A stretch of 64,000 nt of DNA from Proteus penneri (GCF_003144535.1 NZ_PHFJ01000013.1:1-64000), one strand, 5' to 3'; shown: positions 8,392 through 17,401, counted from the first letter of the stretch. Made by a program: numbers and translations. Notes: generated by a model from the letters alone, not told the origin.

Positions 8392-8885
8392 TTTTTAATT
8401 AAGTCCTTTTCTGCTTGGCAGTTTCTATAAGTGCAGATCAAATTCGAGCAGAAGAATAACAGTGCTTATCTATTGGCGCAATATAGGTATTTTATGAAAA
8501 AATATATCTCCATATATGTTTTTTTCTTTCCTTAGCAAAAATGTATTATTATTTCTTTCCTTAACATGAGTAAAAAATGGATTAATAAATTTAACTTGTT
8601 TAAAATTAAGATAATTAATTGGTAGGCTAAGTTTAAAAAGATAAGCTTTGTTGGTTAAATATTATATAAAACATTTAATTATACTTATTTTAAGTGTAAG
8701 TGATGTTGTTTTTTATTTATTTGGAATAATATCAAAAGAACACGGTATTTAGTACGGGTTTTTATTTGTTTAATTCTGACAAAGTTTATATTTTTGATAT
8801 TTATTGCTTTGTTTTAAATAAATAGCGATGCTCAACACATCGCTATTCAGATTAAACTGAAAATGAAAAAAACGATATCAATATC
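8392..8885. other. AT-rich intergenic region upstream of loiP
   Basis: About 490 bp without a credible gene. The first ~70 bp should hold the loiP promoter (minus strand). The bulk (8480-8810) is very AT-rich with long T and A runs. The far end holds the ugpC terminator. No repeat family or open frame of note was seen. Confidence 0.6.
8815..8847 (-). terminator. Terminator of the ugp operon
   Basis: A perfect 10-bp stem (aatagcgatg / catcgctatt) with a 7-base loop lies 39 bp beyond the ugpC stop. On the minus strand it runs into a ttattt tract. Confidence 0.8.
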
Positions 8886-9986
8886 TTATGAAACCATTAA
8901 TTCACTGATGATCATAAAAGGGCGATTAATACGTTTTCCTGTTTGCTCATCAAAGAAATGTAGGTTTTCCGGATGAATAGTAAGACCTATTTTGTGACCA
9001 ATATTCACACCATGATCGTTCGGCGCGCGAATAACAACAGGTTGTTTTTGTTTATCACAGGTTGTGGCATAAATTAAAACATCAGCACCTAATGCTTCAA
9101 TAAATTCAACATCAACATGGAACATAGGATGCTGGTGGCTAATGAGTAAATGCTCAGGGCGTAAACCTAATTTAATCGCTTGATAAGGAAGGTGCTGAGA
9201 TGAAACAGCAATGTGCCCATCAGCGACTTCAATTACACCATGATTAATGGAAGTTTCTAAAATATTCATTGCAGGAGAACCCATAAAGGTAGCCACAAAC
9301 ACCGAAGCTGGGCTTTCATAAATATCTAACGGTGTGCCTACTTGTTCTATATTTCCTTGATTTAGCACCACCAACTTATCGGCTAATGTCATAGCTTCAA
9401 CTTGATCGTGTGTAACGTAGATCGACGTTGTGGAGAGTTTTCGTTGTAGCTTTTTTATCTCAAGGCGCATTTGTACACGTAATTTTGCATCAAGATTAGA
9501 GAGTGGCTCATCAAATAAAAAGACTTTAGGTTTACGGACAATGGCTCTGCCCATTGCCACACGTTGTCGTTGCCCACCTGATAGCTCTTTAGGTTTTCTA
9601 TCAAGTAAATGGCTGATTTCCAGCATTTGAGCTGCATTTGTGACAAGTTCTTCAATCTTTGCTTTTGGTGTTTTTCGATTACGCAAGCCATATGCCATGT
9701 TGTTATAAACCGACATATGGGGATAAAGAGCGTAGTTTTGAAAAACCATGGCGATATCACGCTCACTGGGTTCGTGTTCATTAACACGCAAATTATCAAT
9801 AAGTAAATCACCTTGTGTAATGGTTTCTAATCCCGCAATCATTCGCAGTAATGTCGATTTACCACAACCGCTAGGGCCGACTAATACCACCATTTCGCCT
9901 TGCTCAATAGAAAGATTTAATTTTGAAATGGCTTGATGACCATTTGGGTAACGCTTTTCTAAATCAGTGAGAGTGACGGTTGTCAT
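8886..9986 (-). CDS. ugpC: sn-Glycerol-3-phosphate ABC transporter ATPase UgpC
   Basis: Energises uptake of glycerol-3-phosphate and glycerophosphodiesters. The 366 residues contain Walker A GPSGCGKST, signature LSGGQRQRVAMGRA, Walker B VFLFDEPLSNLDAKLR, H-loop YVTHDQVEA and a C-terminal TOBE/MalK-type regulatory domain. The start is the ATG at 9986 (MTTVTLTDLEKRY), one base after the ugpE stop, with a ggag site in the end of ugpE. A TTG six codons upstream is less likely. Last gene of a ugpB-A-E-C operon. Confidence 0.94.
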   Translation of the reverse strand: MTTVTLTDLEKRYPNGHQAISKLNLSIEQGEMVVLVGPSGCGKSTLLRMIAGLETITQGDLLIDNLRVNEHEPSERDIAMVFQNYALYPHMSVYNNMAYGLRNRKTPKAKIEELVTNAAQMLEISHLLDRKPKELSGGQRQRVAMGRAIVRKPKVFLFDEPLSNLDAKLRVQMRLEIKKLQRKLSTTSIYVTHDQVEAMTLADKLVVLNQGNIEQVGTPLDIYESPASVFVATFMGSPAMNILETSINHGVIEVADGHIAVSSQHLPYQAIKLGLRPEHLLISHQHPMFHVDVEFIEALGADVLIYATTCDKQKQPVVIRAPNDHGVNIGHKIGLTIHPENLHFFDEQTGKRINRPFMIISELMVS

Positions 9987-9987
9987 G

Positions 9988-10836
9988 TTATTTCTCCGTA
10001 TCAATAAAGCCTTTTACAAAGGCTCTTTGCATCAGAATGACGATAAAGACAGGAGGCAACATCGCAATTAATGTGGTTGCCATAATTTTATTCCATTCAA
10101 TAACACCATCGGAAACCGCAACCATCTGTTTAATCCCCATCACAATAGTGTAATAGTGGGTATCTGTCGTGATAAGCATTGGCCAAAGATATTGGTTCCA
10201 GCCATAAATAAATGTGATAACAAACAAGGCGGCTATATTGGTACGTGAAAGAGGAAGTAAGATGGTGAAAAAGAATCTTATCGGGCCTGCGCCATCAATT
10301 TTGGCTGCTTCAATAAGCTCCGGGGTAATAGTAAGAAAGAATTGTCGAAATAAAAAAGTAGCGGTAGCGCTGGCAATTAATGGAATGGTTAATCCTGCAT
10401 AAGAGTTCAGCATATTAAGGTTAGTAACAACCTCAAATGTCGGCATAATACGAACTTCAACGGGCAGCATTAATGTAAAAAAGATGGTCCAAAAGGCAAG
10501 CATACGGCCTGGAAAGCGAAAGAATACAACCGCATAGGCTGATAAAATTGAAATGATTAATTTTCCGATAGTGATCACTAACGCCATGATTAATGAATTC
10601 AACAACATACTGTTAATTGAGATCGCACTATTTTGTGTTGTACCCACTTGTGACAATAGGGTTTTAAAAATACTGAAACCTTCAGTGCCGAACCAAAGCG
10701 GCGATCCTGTGGCAAATTCGGTATTTTGATGTGTTGTAGCGACAAGCGCTATCCATACAGGAAATGCGACAGAAAGAATGCCAACAATGAGGATCAAGTG
10801 GCAAAAAGCGTGAAATAAAGGTCTGCGTTCAACCAT
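9988..10836 (-). CDS. ugpE: sn-Glycerol-3-phosphate ABC transporter permease UgpE
   Basis: Inner-membrane permease subunit. The 282 residues have six hydrophobic segments and the EAA coupling motif (ELIEAAKIDGAGPIRFFFTILLPLS) typical of MalG/UgpE proteins. Its ATG overlaps the ugpA stop by one base, and ugpC begins one base after its own stop, a tightly coupled series. Confidence 0.94.
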   Translation of the reverse strand: MVERRPLFHAFCHLILIVGILSVAFPVWIALVATTHQNTEFATGSPLWFGTEGFSIFKTLLSQVGTTQNSAISINSMLLNSLIMALVITIGKLIISILSAYAVVFFRFPGRMLAFWTIFFTLMLPVEVRIMPTFEVVTNLNMLNSYAGLTIPLIASATATFLFRQFFLTITPELIEAAKIDGAGPIRFFFTILLPLSRTNIAALFVITFIYGWNQYLWPMLITTDTHYYTIVMGIKQMVAVSDGVIEWNKIMATTLIAMLPPVFIVILMQRAFVKGFIDTEK

Positions 10837-11720
10837 CAGTAAGCCACCTTTTTCTCAACATAACGAAATTGAATAATGGTTAATATCGCGACGATAAACA
10901 TTAAAATAACGGATTGTGCAGCAGAGGAGCCTAAATCTAATCCCACAAAACCATCGTTATAGACCTTATAAACCAGTGTTGATGTACTACTGCCAGGGCC
11001 ACCTTGTGTCATGGCATGGATAATCGCGAATGTATCAAAAAAGGCATAAGCAAAATTCACGACCAGTAAGAAAAAAGTGGTCGGTGAAATAAGCGGAAAG
11101 CTTATTGTTATAAAGCGTTTAATAGGTCCACTGCCATCAATAGCGGCTGCTTCTAATAGTGATTTAGGTACAGATTGCAAGGCTGCGAGGAAAAACAGAA
11201 AGTTATAACTCACTTGTTTCCATGTCGCCGTTAGAATCACCATCCACATAGCATGATGGGTATTCAGTACGGGATCCCAATTAATGCCTATCTGTTTTAA
11301 TAATTGGCTTAATACACCAATCGTAGGATCAAGCATAAATAACCAAAGAAAACCCGCGATAACTGGCGCAATGGCATAGGGTGAAATTAAAATTGTGCGA
11401 TAAAACAGTTTGCCTCGTAAAATTTGCTCGGCAATGCCGGCCAAAACAAGTGCAGATAACATAGAGAGAAAGACAACACTGGTGCTAAAAATCAATGTGG
11501 TGATTAAACTGTCAAAATAGTAACTATTGCTAAATAAACGCTGAAAGTTTTCGAGACCAACAAACTCGCTACTCAGGCCAAACGCATCTTCTAATTGAAA
11601 TGACTGAAAGAAAGCTTGCCCAGCAGGCCAAATAAAAAAGATAAGTGTGATAGCTAGTTGAGGAAAAATCAGCGCTAGAGGTAACCATTTTTGTTTAAAA
11701 TAAATGGATTGAGAAGCCAT
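10836..11720 (-). CDS. ugpA: sn-Glycerol-3-phosphate ABC transporter permease UgpA
   Basis: Permease partner of UgpE. From the ATG at 11720 the protein is 294 residues and begins MASQSIYFKQKWLPLALIFPQL, aligning with E. coli UgpA. A ggata ribosome site precedes it, so the longer frame to 11759 is rejected. The EAA loop LLEAAAIDGSGPIKRFITISFPLI is present, as is the family C-terminus SSAAQSVILMF...QFRYVEKKV. A 61-bp gap containing a GC-rich hairpin separates it from ugpB. Confidence 0.94.
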   Translation of the reverse strand: MASQSIYFKQKWLPLALIFPQLAITLIFFIWPAGQAFFQSFQLEDAFGLSSEFVGLENFQRLFSNSYYFDSLITTLIFSTSVVFLSMLSALVLAGIAEQILRGKLFYRTILISPYAIAPVIAGFLWLFMLDPTIGVLSQLLKQIGINWDPVLNTHHAMWMVILTATWKQVSYNFLFFLAALQSVPKSLLEAAAIDGSGPIKRFITISFPLISPTTFFLLVVNFAYAFFDTFAIIHAMTQGGPGSSTSTLVYKVYNDGFVGLDLGSSAAQSVILMFIVAILTIIQFRYVEKKVAY

Positions 11721-11749
11721 ACAGTATCCAGTAAATCGATAAAAACAGA

Positions 11750-11770
11750 AGGCGAGCACTTGGCTCGCCT
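11750..11770 (-). promoter_or_regulatory. Intra-operon hairpin between ugpB and ugpA
   Basis: aggcgagc and gctcgcct form a perfect 8-bp stem with a 5-base loop, beginning 12 bp after the ugpB stop. On the minus strand it is followed by tctgttttt, a short T-rich run. Such elements after binding-protein genes are known to protect the upstream message or cause partial termination. That role is inferred here. Confidence 0.6.
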
Positions 11771-11781
11771 AATATAAATGA

Positions 11782-13089
11782 TTATTGTTGAGTACGTTCA
11801 AAGCGGCGTAATTGCTCATTTCCACGTGTGACAGCATTATCCAATGCAGCTTGAGCACTCTGTTTTCCTGACCATACTTTTTCTAACTCTTCATCAACAA
11901 TTTCGCGTGTTTGTAAGAAATTACCAAAGCGTAATCCTTTAGAGTTTGCAGTCGGTTCTGAGGTTGTCATTTGTAATATTGCGGTGTCAGCCCCTGGATT
12001 TTGCTGATAAAAGCCTTGTTGTTGCGTCAATGCGTAAGCGGCTTTAGTAACAGGAAGATAACCGGTAGCTTGGTGCCAATCAGCTTGTACTTCAGGGCTT
12101 GAAAGATAAGTGAAGAATTTCGCCACACCGTTATATTCCGCATCTGGACGCCCTGACATAACCCATAAAGACGCACCTCCAATAATGGTGTTAGCGGGTT
12201 TTTGTACCAGCGTATCGTTATAAGGTAATTGGCTAACACCAATATCAATGCCTTTCATATTCTCTTTAATACCAGCAAAACCAGCGGATGATTCCATCAC
12301 CATGGCGCACTCTTGAGTATAAAATAGAGGCATTGAATCGGATTGGCGCCCACCATATTTGAAAATACCTGATTTAGACCAATCTGCCATTTGTTGAATA
12401 TGAGCCACGAAAGGGGCTTTATTAAATAGAAACGTCGTATCTAAGCCATCAAAACCATTATTTTTTGTCGCAATAGGTAAATTATTACGTGCCCCAAAGT
12501 TTTCTATTTGAGTCCATGATTGCCATGTGGTGGTAAATCCACATTTCACTCCAGAATCGAGCAGTTTCTGAGATACAGCTTCCATCTCTTTCCATGTTTT
12601 AGGCGGTTGCTCTATACCTGCTTTTTTAAATAGAACCTTGTTGTAATAAAGCACGGGGGTTGAGCTATTAAAGGGCAGTGACATCATTTTGCCATCGCTG
12701 GTGGTGTAATAGCCCGTCACAGTAGAGAGATAACTATTAGGATCAAAAGGCTCGTTAGTTTTTTCCATTAATTGATAAACCGGGAAAACGGCTTTTTTAG
12801 CGCCCATCATGCTGGCTGTACCGACTTCAAAGACTTGCACAATAGCAGGTTGGTTTTTAGCACGAAACGAGGCTACTGCACTGGTCATCGTTTCAGCATA
12901 AGTGCCTTTATAAACAGGCTTTATCTCATATTCAGATTGGCTTGCATTAAAATCAGAGGCGATTTGATTAACTTTCTGACCGAGCGCACCTCCCATTGCA
13001 TGCCACCATTCAATTTGTGTTTTTGCGTGTGTAGGAGAAGTAAATAACGCCATTGCAACAGCAAGACCTGTTATTGATTTTATCGACAT
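11782..13089 (-). CDS. ugpB: sn-Glycerol-3-phosphate periplasmic binding protein UgpB
   Basis: Periplasmic receptor of the Ugp importer. The 435-residue protein has a Sec signal (cleavage near THA-KTQIEWWHAM) and the mature start IEWWHAMGGALGQKVNQIA, which is diagnostic of UgpB. The body is a cluster-D extracellular solute-binding fold, including FEVGTASMMGAKKAVFPVYQLM and GGASLWVMSG. It is the first gene of the operon. A Pho box on the minus strand lies 68-86 bp upstream of the start. Confidence 0.95.
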   Translation of the reverse strand: MSIKSITGLAVAMALFTSPTHAKTQIEWWHAMGGALGQKVNQIASDFNASQSEYEIKPVYKGTYAETMTSAVASFRAKNQPAIVQVFEVGTASMMGAKKAVFPVYQLMEKTNEPFDPNSYLSTVTGYYTTSDGKMMSLPFNSSTPVLYYNKVLFKKAGIEQPPKTWKEMEAVSQKLLDSGVKCGFTTTWQSWTQIENFGARNNLPIATKNNGFDGLDTTFLFNKAPFVAHIQQMADWSKSGIFKYGGRQSDSMPLFYTQECAMVMESSAGFAGIKENMKGIDIGVSQLPYNDTLVQKPANTIIGGASLWVMSGRPDAEYNGVAKFFTYLSSPEVQADWHQATGYLPVTKAAYALTQQQGFYQQNPGADTAILQMTTSEPTANSKGLRFGNFLQTREIVDEELEKVWSGKQSAQAALDNAVTRGNEQLRRFERTQQ

Positions 13090-13156
13090 GCAGAATTTCC
13101 TTTTTAATCGAAAGTTAAAGGTGCAATCTAATCTGCGAATTACCCTAAATGTTGTT

Positions 13157-13175
13157 TATGACAAAGGGGTGACAA
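13157..13175 (-). promoter_or_regulatory. Pho box upstream of ugpB
   Basis: On the minus strand the sequence reads TTGTCACCCCTTTGTCAT, two TGTCA-type half-sites exactly 11 bp apart, as in the PhoB consensus (CTGTCAT, 4 bases, CTGTCAT). It implies phosphate-starvation control of ugpBAEC, as in E. coli. Confidence 0.75.
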
Positions 13176-13202
13176 TTAAATGAAGATATATTGATGGTAT
13201 GA

Positions 13203-13221
13203 CTGTCAAATTGCTGTCATA
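13203..13221 (+). promoter_or_regulatory. Pho box upstream of ugpQ
   Basis: CTGTCAAATTGCTGTCATA on the plus strand: two CTGTCA half-sites 11 bp apart, close to the PhoB consensus. A further TTGTCAT follows at 13227-13233 but is out of 11-bp register. It lies about 43 bp upstream of the ugpQ ATG. Confidence 0.8.
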
Positions 13222-13263
13222 AATGGTTGTCATGATGTCGGCACAAATGAAAAGGAGAGAGAA

Positions 13264-13998
13264 ATGAAGATAGCTGCTCACCGAGGTTTTTCTGGAAAAG
13301 CCCCTGAAAATACATTGGCTGCGTTTAAAATGGCAATTGATTTCGGGTGTGAATGGATTGAAACGGATGTGCAATTAACCGCGGATCATGTTCCTGTGCT
13401 TATTCATGATAAAACAGTTAATCGTTGCACAAATGGGCAAGGTGCTGTGCGTTTTCATACCTTAGATGATTTGCATCGTCTTGATGCAGGAAGTTGGTTT
13501 AGCTCACTCTATCAAGGTGAGAAAATTCCTTCTTTAAGACAAGGATTGCAATTAATTAAGCGTTCAGGAACAAAGCTTAATATTGAGTTGAAGACATGGC
13601 CTGATGATGATGTTGAGCGTTTATGTTTAGCGGTTTCTGATATGATAAAAAGTGCAGATATTCCGAATGAGCAAATTTTATTTTCTTCTTTTGATACGCA
13701 TGCACTTACTGTTATGAAACGATTCCTGCCTTCTATTCGCAGAGGCCAATTATGGGATGAGATCCCTGATAATGCGTTAGAAACACTAAAAGCGATTGAT
13801 GGTTTTAGTGTGCATTGTAATTACAAGTATCTTACACAAGAACAAGCACAATTGTTAAAACAGGCAGGCTATGAAATTTATTGTTATACCCCGAATAATC
13901 CTGAAGAAGTGAAAGATTTTGAGCAATGGGGTGTTGATATGCTAATTACCGATATGCCGGATGTTTATCAACCGGATATTTATGATGTAGCAAAATGA
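13264..13998 (+). CDS. ugpQ: Glycerophosphodiester phosphodiesterase UgpQ
   Basis: Cytoplasmic enzyme splitting glycerophosphodiesters into glycerol-3-phosphate and an alcohol. The 244 residues carry the GDPD motif: His6-Arg7 (AAHRGFSGKAPENT), Glu33 and Asp35 (WIETDVQL), and His48-Asp49 (VLIHDKTVNR). There is no signal peptide, matching cytoplasmic UgpQ rather than periplasmic GlpQ. In E. coli ugpQ is the last gene of the ugp operon; here it is transcribed away from ugpB, with its own Pho box. A gga-gaga ribosome site precedes the ATG. Confidence 0.93.
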   Translation: MKIAAHRGFSGKAPENTLAAFKMAIDFGCEWIETDVQLTADHVPVLIHDKTVNRCTNGQGAVRFHTLDDLHRLDAGSWFSSLYQGEKIPSLRQGLQLIKRSGTKLNIELKTWPDDDVERLCLAVSDMIKSADIPNEQILFSSFDTHALTVMKRFLPSIRRGQLWDEIPDNALETLKAIDGFSVHCNYKYLTQEQAQLLKQAGYEIYCYTPNNPEEVKDFEQWGVDMLITDMPDVYQPDIYDVAK

Positions 13999-14302
13999 AA
14001 AAGAACTAACCATCCCGCTTACTGTATTGAATAAGGTGTTATCGATATGTTTGATGGCGCCTTTCCTCCTTTTCCTTTCGTATTTTAAGAGAAACGTTGA
14101 GTAATAGATGTTTTATTTACATTCTCTGCTATCATCCTGCGCAATTAATGAATAGATATTGTTCAACACGATAATGTTTATCTCATTAAAAATAAAAATG
14201 GGGAAAATGGTTAGCGATATGGCGACCTTATTAACCCAACCTCTAAGAGTAGAGGTGAGTTATTTCTACTTTAATTGCCAATAATATCATTGAGAGTGAA
14301 AC
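13999..14302. other. ugpQ-arcC intergenic region
   Basis: 304 bp, no gene. A short hairpin acctct/agaggt lies at 14239-14256, inside the likely arcC leader. No clear T-tract terminator follows ugpQ, and no confident promoter was picked out. Confidence 0.45.
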
Positions 14303-15250
14303 ATGAAAGAACTCGTTGTTGTTGCCATTGGAGGCAACAGTATTATTAAAGACAATGCAAGCCAGTCTATCGCTCATCAAGAACAAGCAGTACAAGAGGT
14401 TGCAGCCCATATTAGTGACATGGTGGCTGAAGGGTATAATATTGTTTTAACTCATGGTAATGGGCCACAAGTAGGGCTTGATTTACGCCGTGCGGAAGTT
14501 GCACATGTACAAGAAGGTTTACCATTAACACCATTAGCCAACTGTGTCGCAGATACACAAGGAGGTATTGGTTATTTAATACAACAAGCGTTAACCAATA
14601 AGCTTCGTGTTCAACACAATAAACAAGCAATTACCCTTATTACACAAGTTGAAGTAGATAAAAACGATCCCAACTTTGTTTCCCCAACAAAACCTATTGG
14701 TGCATTTTTCTCTGAACAAGAGATGGCACAATTAAAGCAAGAAAACCCTCAATGGCATTTTGTTGAAGACGCTGGTCGTGGTTATCGTCGAGTTGTTGCC
14801 TCTCCTGTTCCACAGCATGTAATTGAATCTAATGCAATTAAATCATTGTCAGAATGTGGCTATGTTGTTATTGCTGTCGGAGGCGGTGGCATTCCGGTCA
14901 TTAAAAATGAGCAAGGTAATTACCAAAGTGTTGATGCCGTTATTGATAAAGATCTGTCATCAACGTTACTGGCAAAAGAATTACATGCAGATATTCTGAT
15001 TATTACAACAGGGGTTGAAAAAGTCTGTATTCATTTCGGCAAGCCAGAACAAAAAGCGTTAGGTGAAACCTCTGTGACAGAAATGACACAATATATGCAT
15101 GAGGGACATTTTCCTCCAGGCAGTATGCTTCCTAAAATCGAAGCGAGTTTGTCATTTTTAGCTGCGGGTGGAAAAAGAGTGATTATCACAACGCCAGAAA
15201 AACTGGCTTCAGCCTTAAAAGGTGAAACAGGAACACATATCGTTGCTTAA
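14303..15250 (+). CDS. arcC: Carbamate kinase
   Basis: Catalyses carbamoyl phosphate + ADP = ATP + carbamate (then NH3 + CO2). The 315 residues belong to the amino-acid kinase fold: VVVAIGGNSI at the N-terminus, LTHGNGPQVGLDLRRAE, DAGRGYRRVVASPVP, VVIAVGGGGIPV, DAVIDKDLSSTLLA, and the C-terminal FPPGSMLPKIEASLSFLAAGG. No arginine deiminase (arcA), ornithine carbamoyltransferase (arcB), antiporter or allantoin gene adjoins it, so its carbamoyl phosphate source is not shown. The only neighbour is a CynX-type transporter on the opposite strand. Confidence 0.93.
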   Translation: MKELVVVAIGGNSIIKDNASQSIAHQEQAVQEVAAHISDMVAEGYNIVLTHGNGPQVGLDLRRAEVAHVQEGLPLTPLANCVADTQGGIGYLIQQALTNKLRVQHNKQAITLITQVEVDKNDPNFVSPTKPIGAFFSEQEMAQLKQENPQWHFVEDAGRGYRRVVASPVPQHVIESNAIKSLSECGYVVIAVGGGGIPVIKNEQGNYQSVDAVIDKDLSSTLLAKELHADILIITTGVEKVCIHFGKPEQKALGETSVTEMTQYMHEGHFPPGSMLPKIEASLSFLAAGGKRVIITTPEKLASALKGETGTHIVA

Positions 15251-15288
15251 TCATCTTCATAAGTAGTGTTCGATTATTATCATTGTTC

Positions 15289-15324
15289 AGCGCCTTATTT
15301 GTAAAAAGTAAGGCGCTTATTTTA
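15289..15324 (+). terminator. Terminator of arcC
   Basis: A perfect 9-bp stem agcgcctta / taaggcgct with an 11-base loop, followed by tattttat. It lies in the convergent gap with the CynX-like gene. Confidence 0.75.
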
Positions 15325-15344
15325 TGTGTATATTTTTATGATGA

Positions 15345-16535
15345 TTAAATAGAATGATTGGCGGGATAGGCTTTTGCGTAATGGCGAGGGTTTAATCGTG
15401 CAAATAATCCTATCGTAATAATCACTAAAATGGCATGAAATGCCCATGCATAAGTAAAGCTTCCATCAGGTTGGCGTAATAGCACAGCAACTAATGGGCC
15501 AAAAGCGGCAATAATAAAGCCACCACCTTGCATTAAGGCTGACAGAGCACCCGCTTGCGCTGGATCTGGAATATGATCAAGCGCGACAATCATCATCATG
15601 GAAAAACATCCTCCTAAGCCACAGCCTAAGAAAATACTCCAAAGATAAGGCGAACTCATGGGGATCGTCATGATTGCGGCAAAACCGATAAATTGGCTTA
15701 TTAATGTTATTGTAAGCCAAAAACGCCTGTCGTGATTTTTAGCCGCTAAGAAAGGAATAATCAACGCGGCAGAAGCTTGAAAAAGGGAAAGGATAGCGAC
15801 TAGAGAGCCACTTTGGGCGCTTGGCATTCCTAACGATTGATAGAAAGGTGCTAGCCATGTTACCACTGAAGCATATCCTGCATTAACACAACCAAACCCT
15901 AAGATAAGTAACCCTGTTCTAGGACGCCAGATTAAGGTATTGAGTGATATTTTATTGGCAGAGGTGGCGCTATTTTTAATAGAAAAAAGAATAGCAACAA
16001 ATGCAAAACCAGCAGGAAGTGCAAACCATGCTAAAGCATTTTGCCAATGACCATCAGGGGCGGTAAGAATAGGGGAAAGTTGAGCACCTAGTGCGCCTCC
16101 TCCCATTAACATGGCAGAATATAGTCCCATCATGATAGGCGTTCGATTTCCAAACCATCCTTTAATAATGCCAGGAAATACCGCTTGAATATAAGCGACA
16201 CTTAAACCGCAGAAGAGGGCGGTCAATAATAGCTGATTGCCATCAGAAACATAAGCTCGAGAAAATGAGCCAATAAGAAGCATCAACATTGCGACTAACA
16301 GTCCTTTACGTACTTGAATGTAAGACTGTAAGAAAGGAACGACTAATGCCCCTACTCCCATTAAAAGCATAGGTAATAGTGTGAGTAATGAGACTTGGCT
16401 ATAACTCATTCCTGTTGAGGCAATAATATTGTCAATAACAGGGCCAGGGCCAGTTAAGAAGGGGCGTAAGTTTATCCCCACTAGAATAATAGTGAGGACA
16501 ATCTGCCATGTTTTTTTTCGTGGTAAGGCAGTCAT
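15345..16535 (-). CDS. CynX/NimT-family MFS transporter
   Basis: Twelve-helix MFS protein, 396 residues from the ATG at 16535. That start has an aggga ribosome site 7 bp upstream, whereas the longer frame to 16580 does not. Blocks match E. coli CynX closely: NLRPFLTGPGPVI, GMSYSQVSLLTLLPMLLMGVGALVVP, QAVFPGIIKGWFGNRTPIMMGLYSAMLMGGGALGAQLSPIL, GYASVVTWLAPFYQSLG and ALSALMQGGGFIIAAFGPL. CynX is the putative cyanate transporter of the cyn operon and NimT exports nitroimidazole. No cyanase gene is present here, so the substrate is unknown. Convergent with carbamate kinase. Confidence 0.85.
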   Translation of the reverse strand: MTALPRKKTWQIVLTIILVGINLRPFLTGPGPVIDNIIASTGMSYSQVSLLTLLPMLLMGVGALVVPFLQSYIQVRKGLLVAMLMLLIGSFSRAYVSDGNQLLLTALFCGLSVAYIQAVFPGIIKGWFGNRTPIMMGLYSAMLMGGGALGAQLSPILTAPDGHWQNALAWFALPAGFAFVAILFSIKNSATSANKISLNTLIWRPRTGLLILGFGCVNAGYASVVTWLAPFYQSLGMPSAQSGSLVAILSLFQASAALIIPFLAAKNHDRRFWLTITLISQFIGFAAIMTIPMSSPYLWSIFLGCGLGGCFSMMMIVALDHIPDPAQAGALSALMQGGGFIIAAFGPLVAVLLRQPDGSFTYAWAFHAILVIITIGLFARLNPRHYAKAYPANHSI

Positions 16536-16654
16536 TGTCATTCCCTGATAAAAATAAATATTACCATACTTTATGGACAATGTTGATATAAACAGATGAG
16601 GGATTTTATATCAACATAAATATCATTAGGTATTTTAATTAATCATCACACTAT

Positions 16655-17401
16655 TTAAGAGATGTATTTTAATTTCCACTGTTTAATCTGACTTTTGGGA
16701 TTAATTAACACAAACTCATAATGTTCAAAATGAGAAAGTACCTTTTTAAATTCCAGAGTTGCTTTATCTAAATCCCACGATTTAGGGAAATAAAAGCCAT
16801 CAAAAGAAATATTTTCTAATCTTGCAATAAATTGATGAGTAAATTCATCAAATCCCGCATAAGTCAGTGCAATTTTACCTGTCCAATCAATATTAAAAGT
16901 ATTATTGGATTGGCGTTGGAAAGTGATTTGATGATTTTTACATGCATCATGACCTAATAAGTAAATACTGAAAGCGGGGACCTCTGCTCTTTCTTCATCC
17001 TCATCGGTATCACTATCGATTTGAGGGGCAATATCAACATTAAATTGATGATTAATAAAGTTATCAAAATCAAACGGTGTATTTCCTGTGCTGAGCAAAA
17101 TACCTTGGTCGTCAGACCAATAAGTTGAGGAGAGTGTACAGCAGTGATAATTATCCCAAACGATTTGAGCTTGCCAGTGTGCAAGGCTGGTATATTCTTC
17201 CTCATCATTTAATTCATCTTCATCTATATCATCAAGATAATCCTCACCTTCACTTAAATAGTAACTGTTACTTCTAAGGTGCAGATCAAACCAAAGTTGA
17301 CCGTGTTTATCTAATCGACCAGACCAGACAAACTCTTTGATTGCATGCGGTTTAGGATAAGCACTATCAATAAATGTAATGGTACGTACTGGTGTGGTCA
17401 T
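16655..17401 (-). CDS. Hypothetical acidic protein
   Basis: I do not recognise this 248-residue protein. It has no signal peptide or membrane segment. Two strongly acidic patches stand out (about residues 50-70, LSEGEDYLDDIDEDELNDEEE, and 128-141, DSDTDEDEERAE). The rest is rich in aromatic and beta-prone residues (ITFQRQSNNTFNIDWTGKIALTY; YFPKSWDLDKATLEFKKVLSHFEHYEFVLINPKSQIKQWKLKYIS). It is divergent from a SUKH protein across 140 bp. Size, acidity and context would suit an immunity-type or accessory protein, but that is a guess. Codon use looks native. Confidence 0.7.
   Translation of the reverse strand: MTTPVRTITFIDSAYPKPHAIKEFVWSGRLDKHGQLWFDLHLRSNSYYLSEGEDYLDDIDEDELNDEEEYTSLAHWQAQIVWDNYHCCTLSSTYWSDDQGILLSTGNTPFDFDNFINHQFNVDIAPQIDSDTDEDEERAEVPAFSIYLLGHDACKNHQITFQRQSNNTFNIDWTGKIALTYAGFDEFTHQFIARLENISFDGFYFPKSWDLDKATLEFKKVLSHFEHYEFVLINPKSQIKQWKLKYIS

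Noticed and set aside
8480-8820. AT-rich tract considered as a horizontally acquired or replication-related element
   Set aside because: No iterons, DnaA boxes in array, or open frame; ordinary AT-rich intergenic DNA for this genome.
13227-13233. Third TGTCAT half-site as part of an extended Pho box tandem
   Set aside because: It is 13 bp, not 11 bp, from the previous half-site, so it is out of register for PhoB tandem binding.
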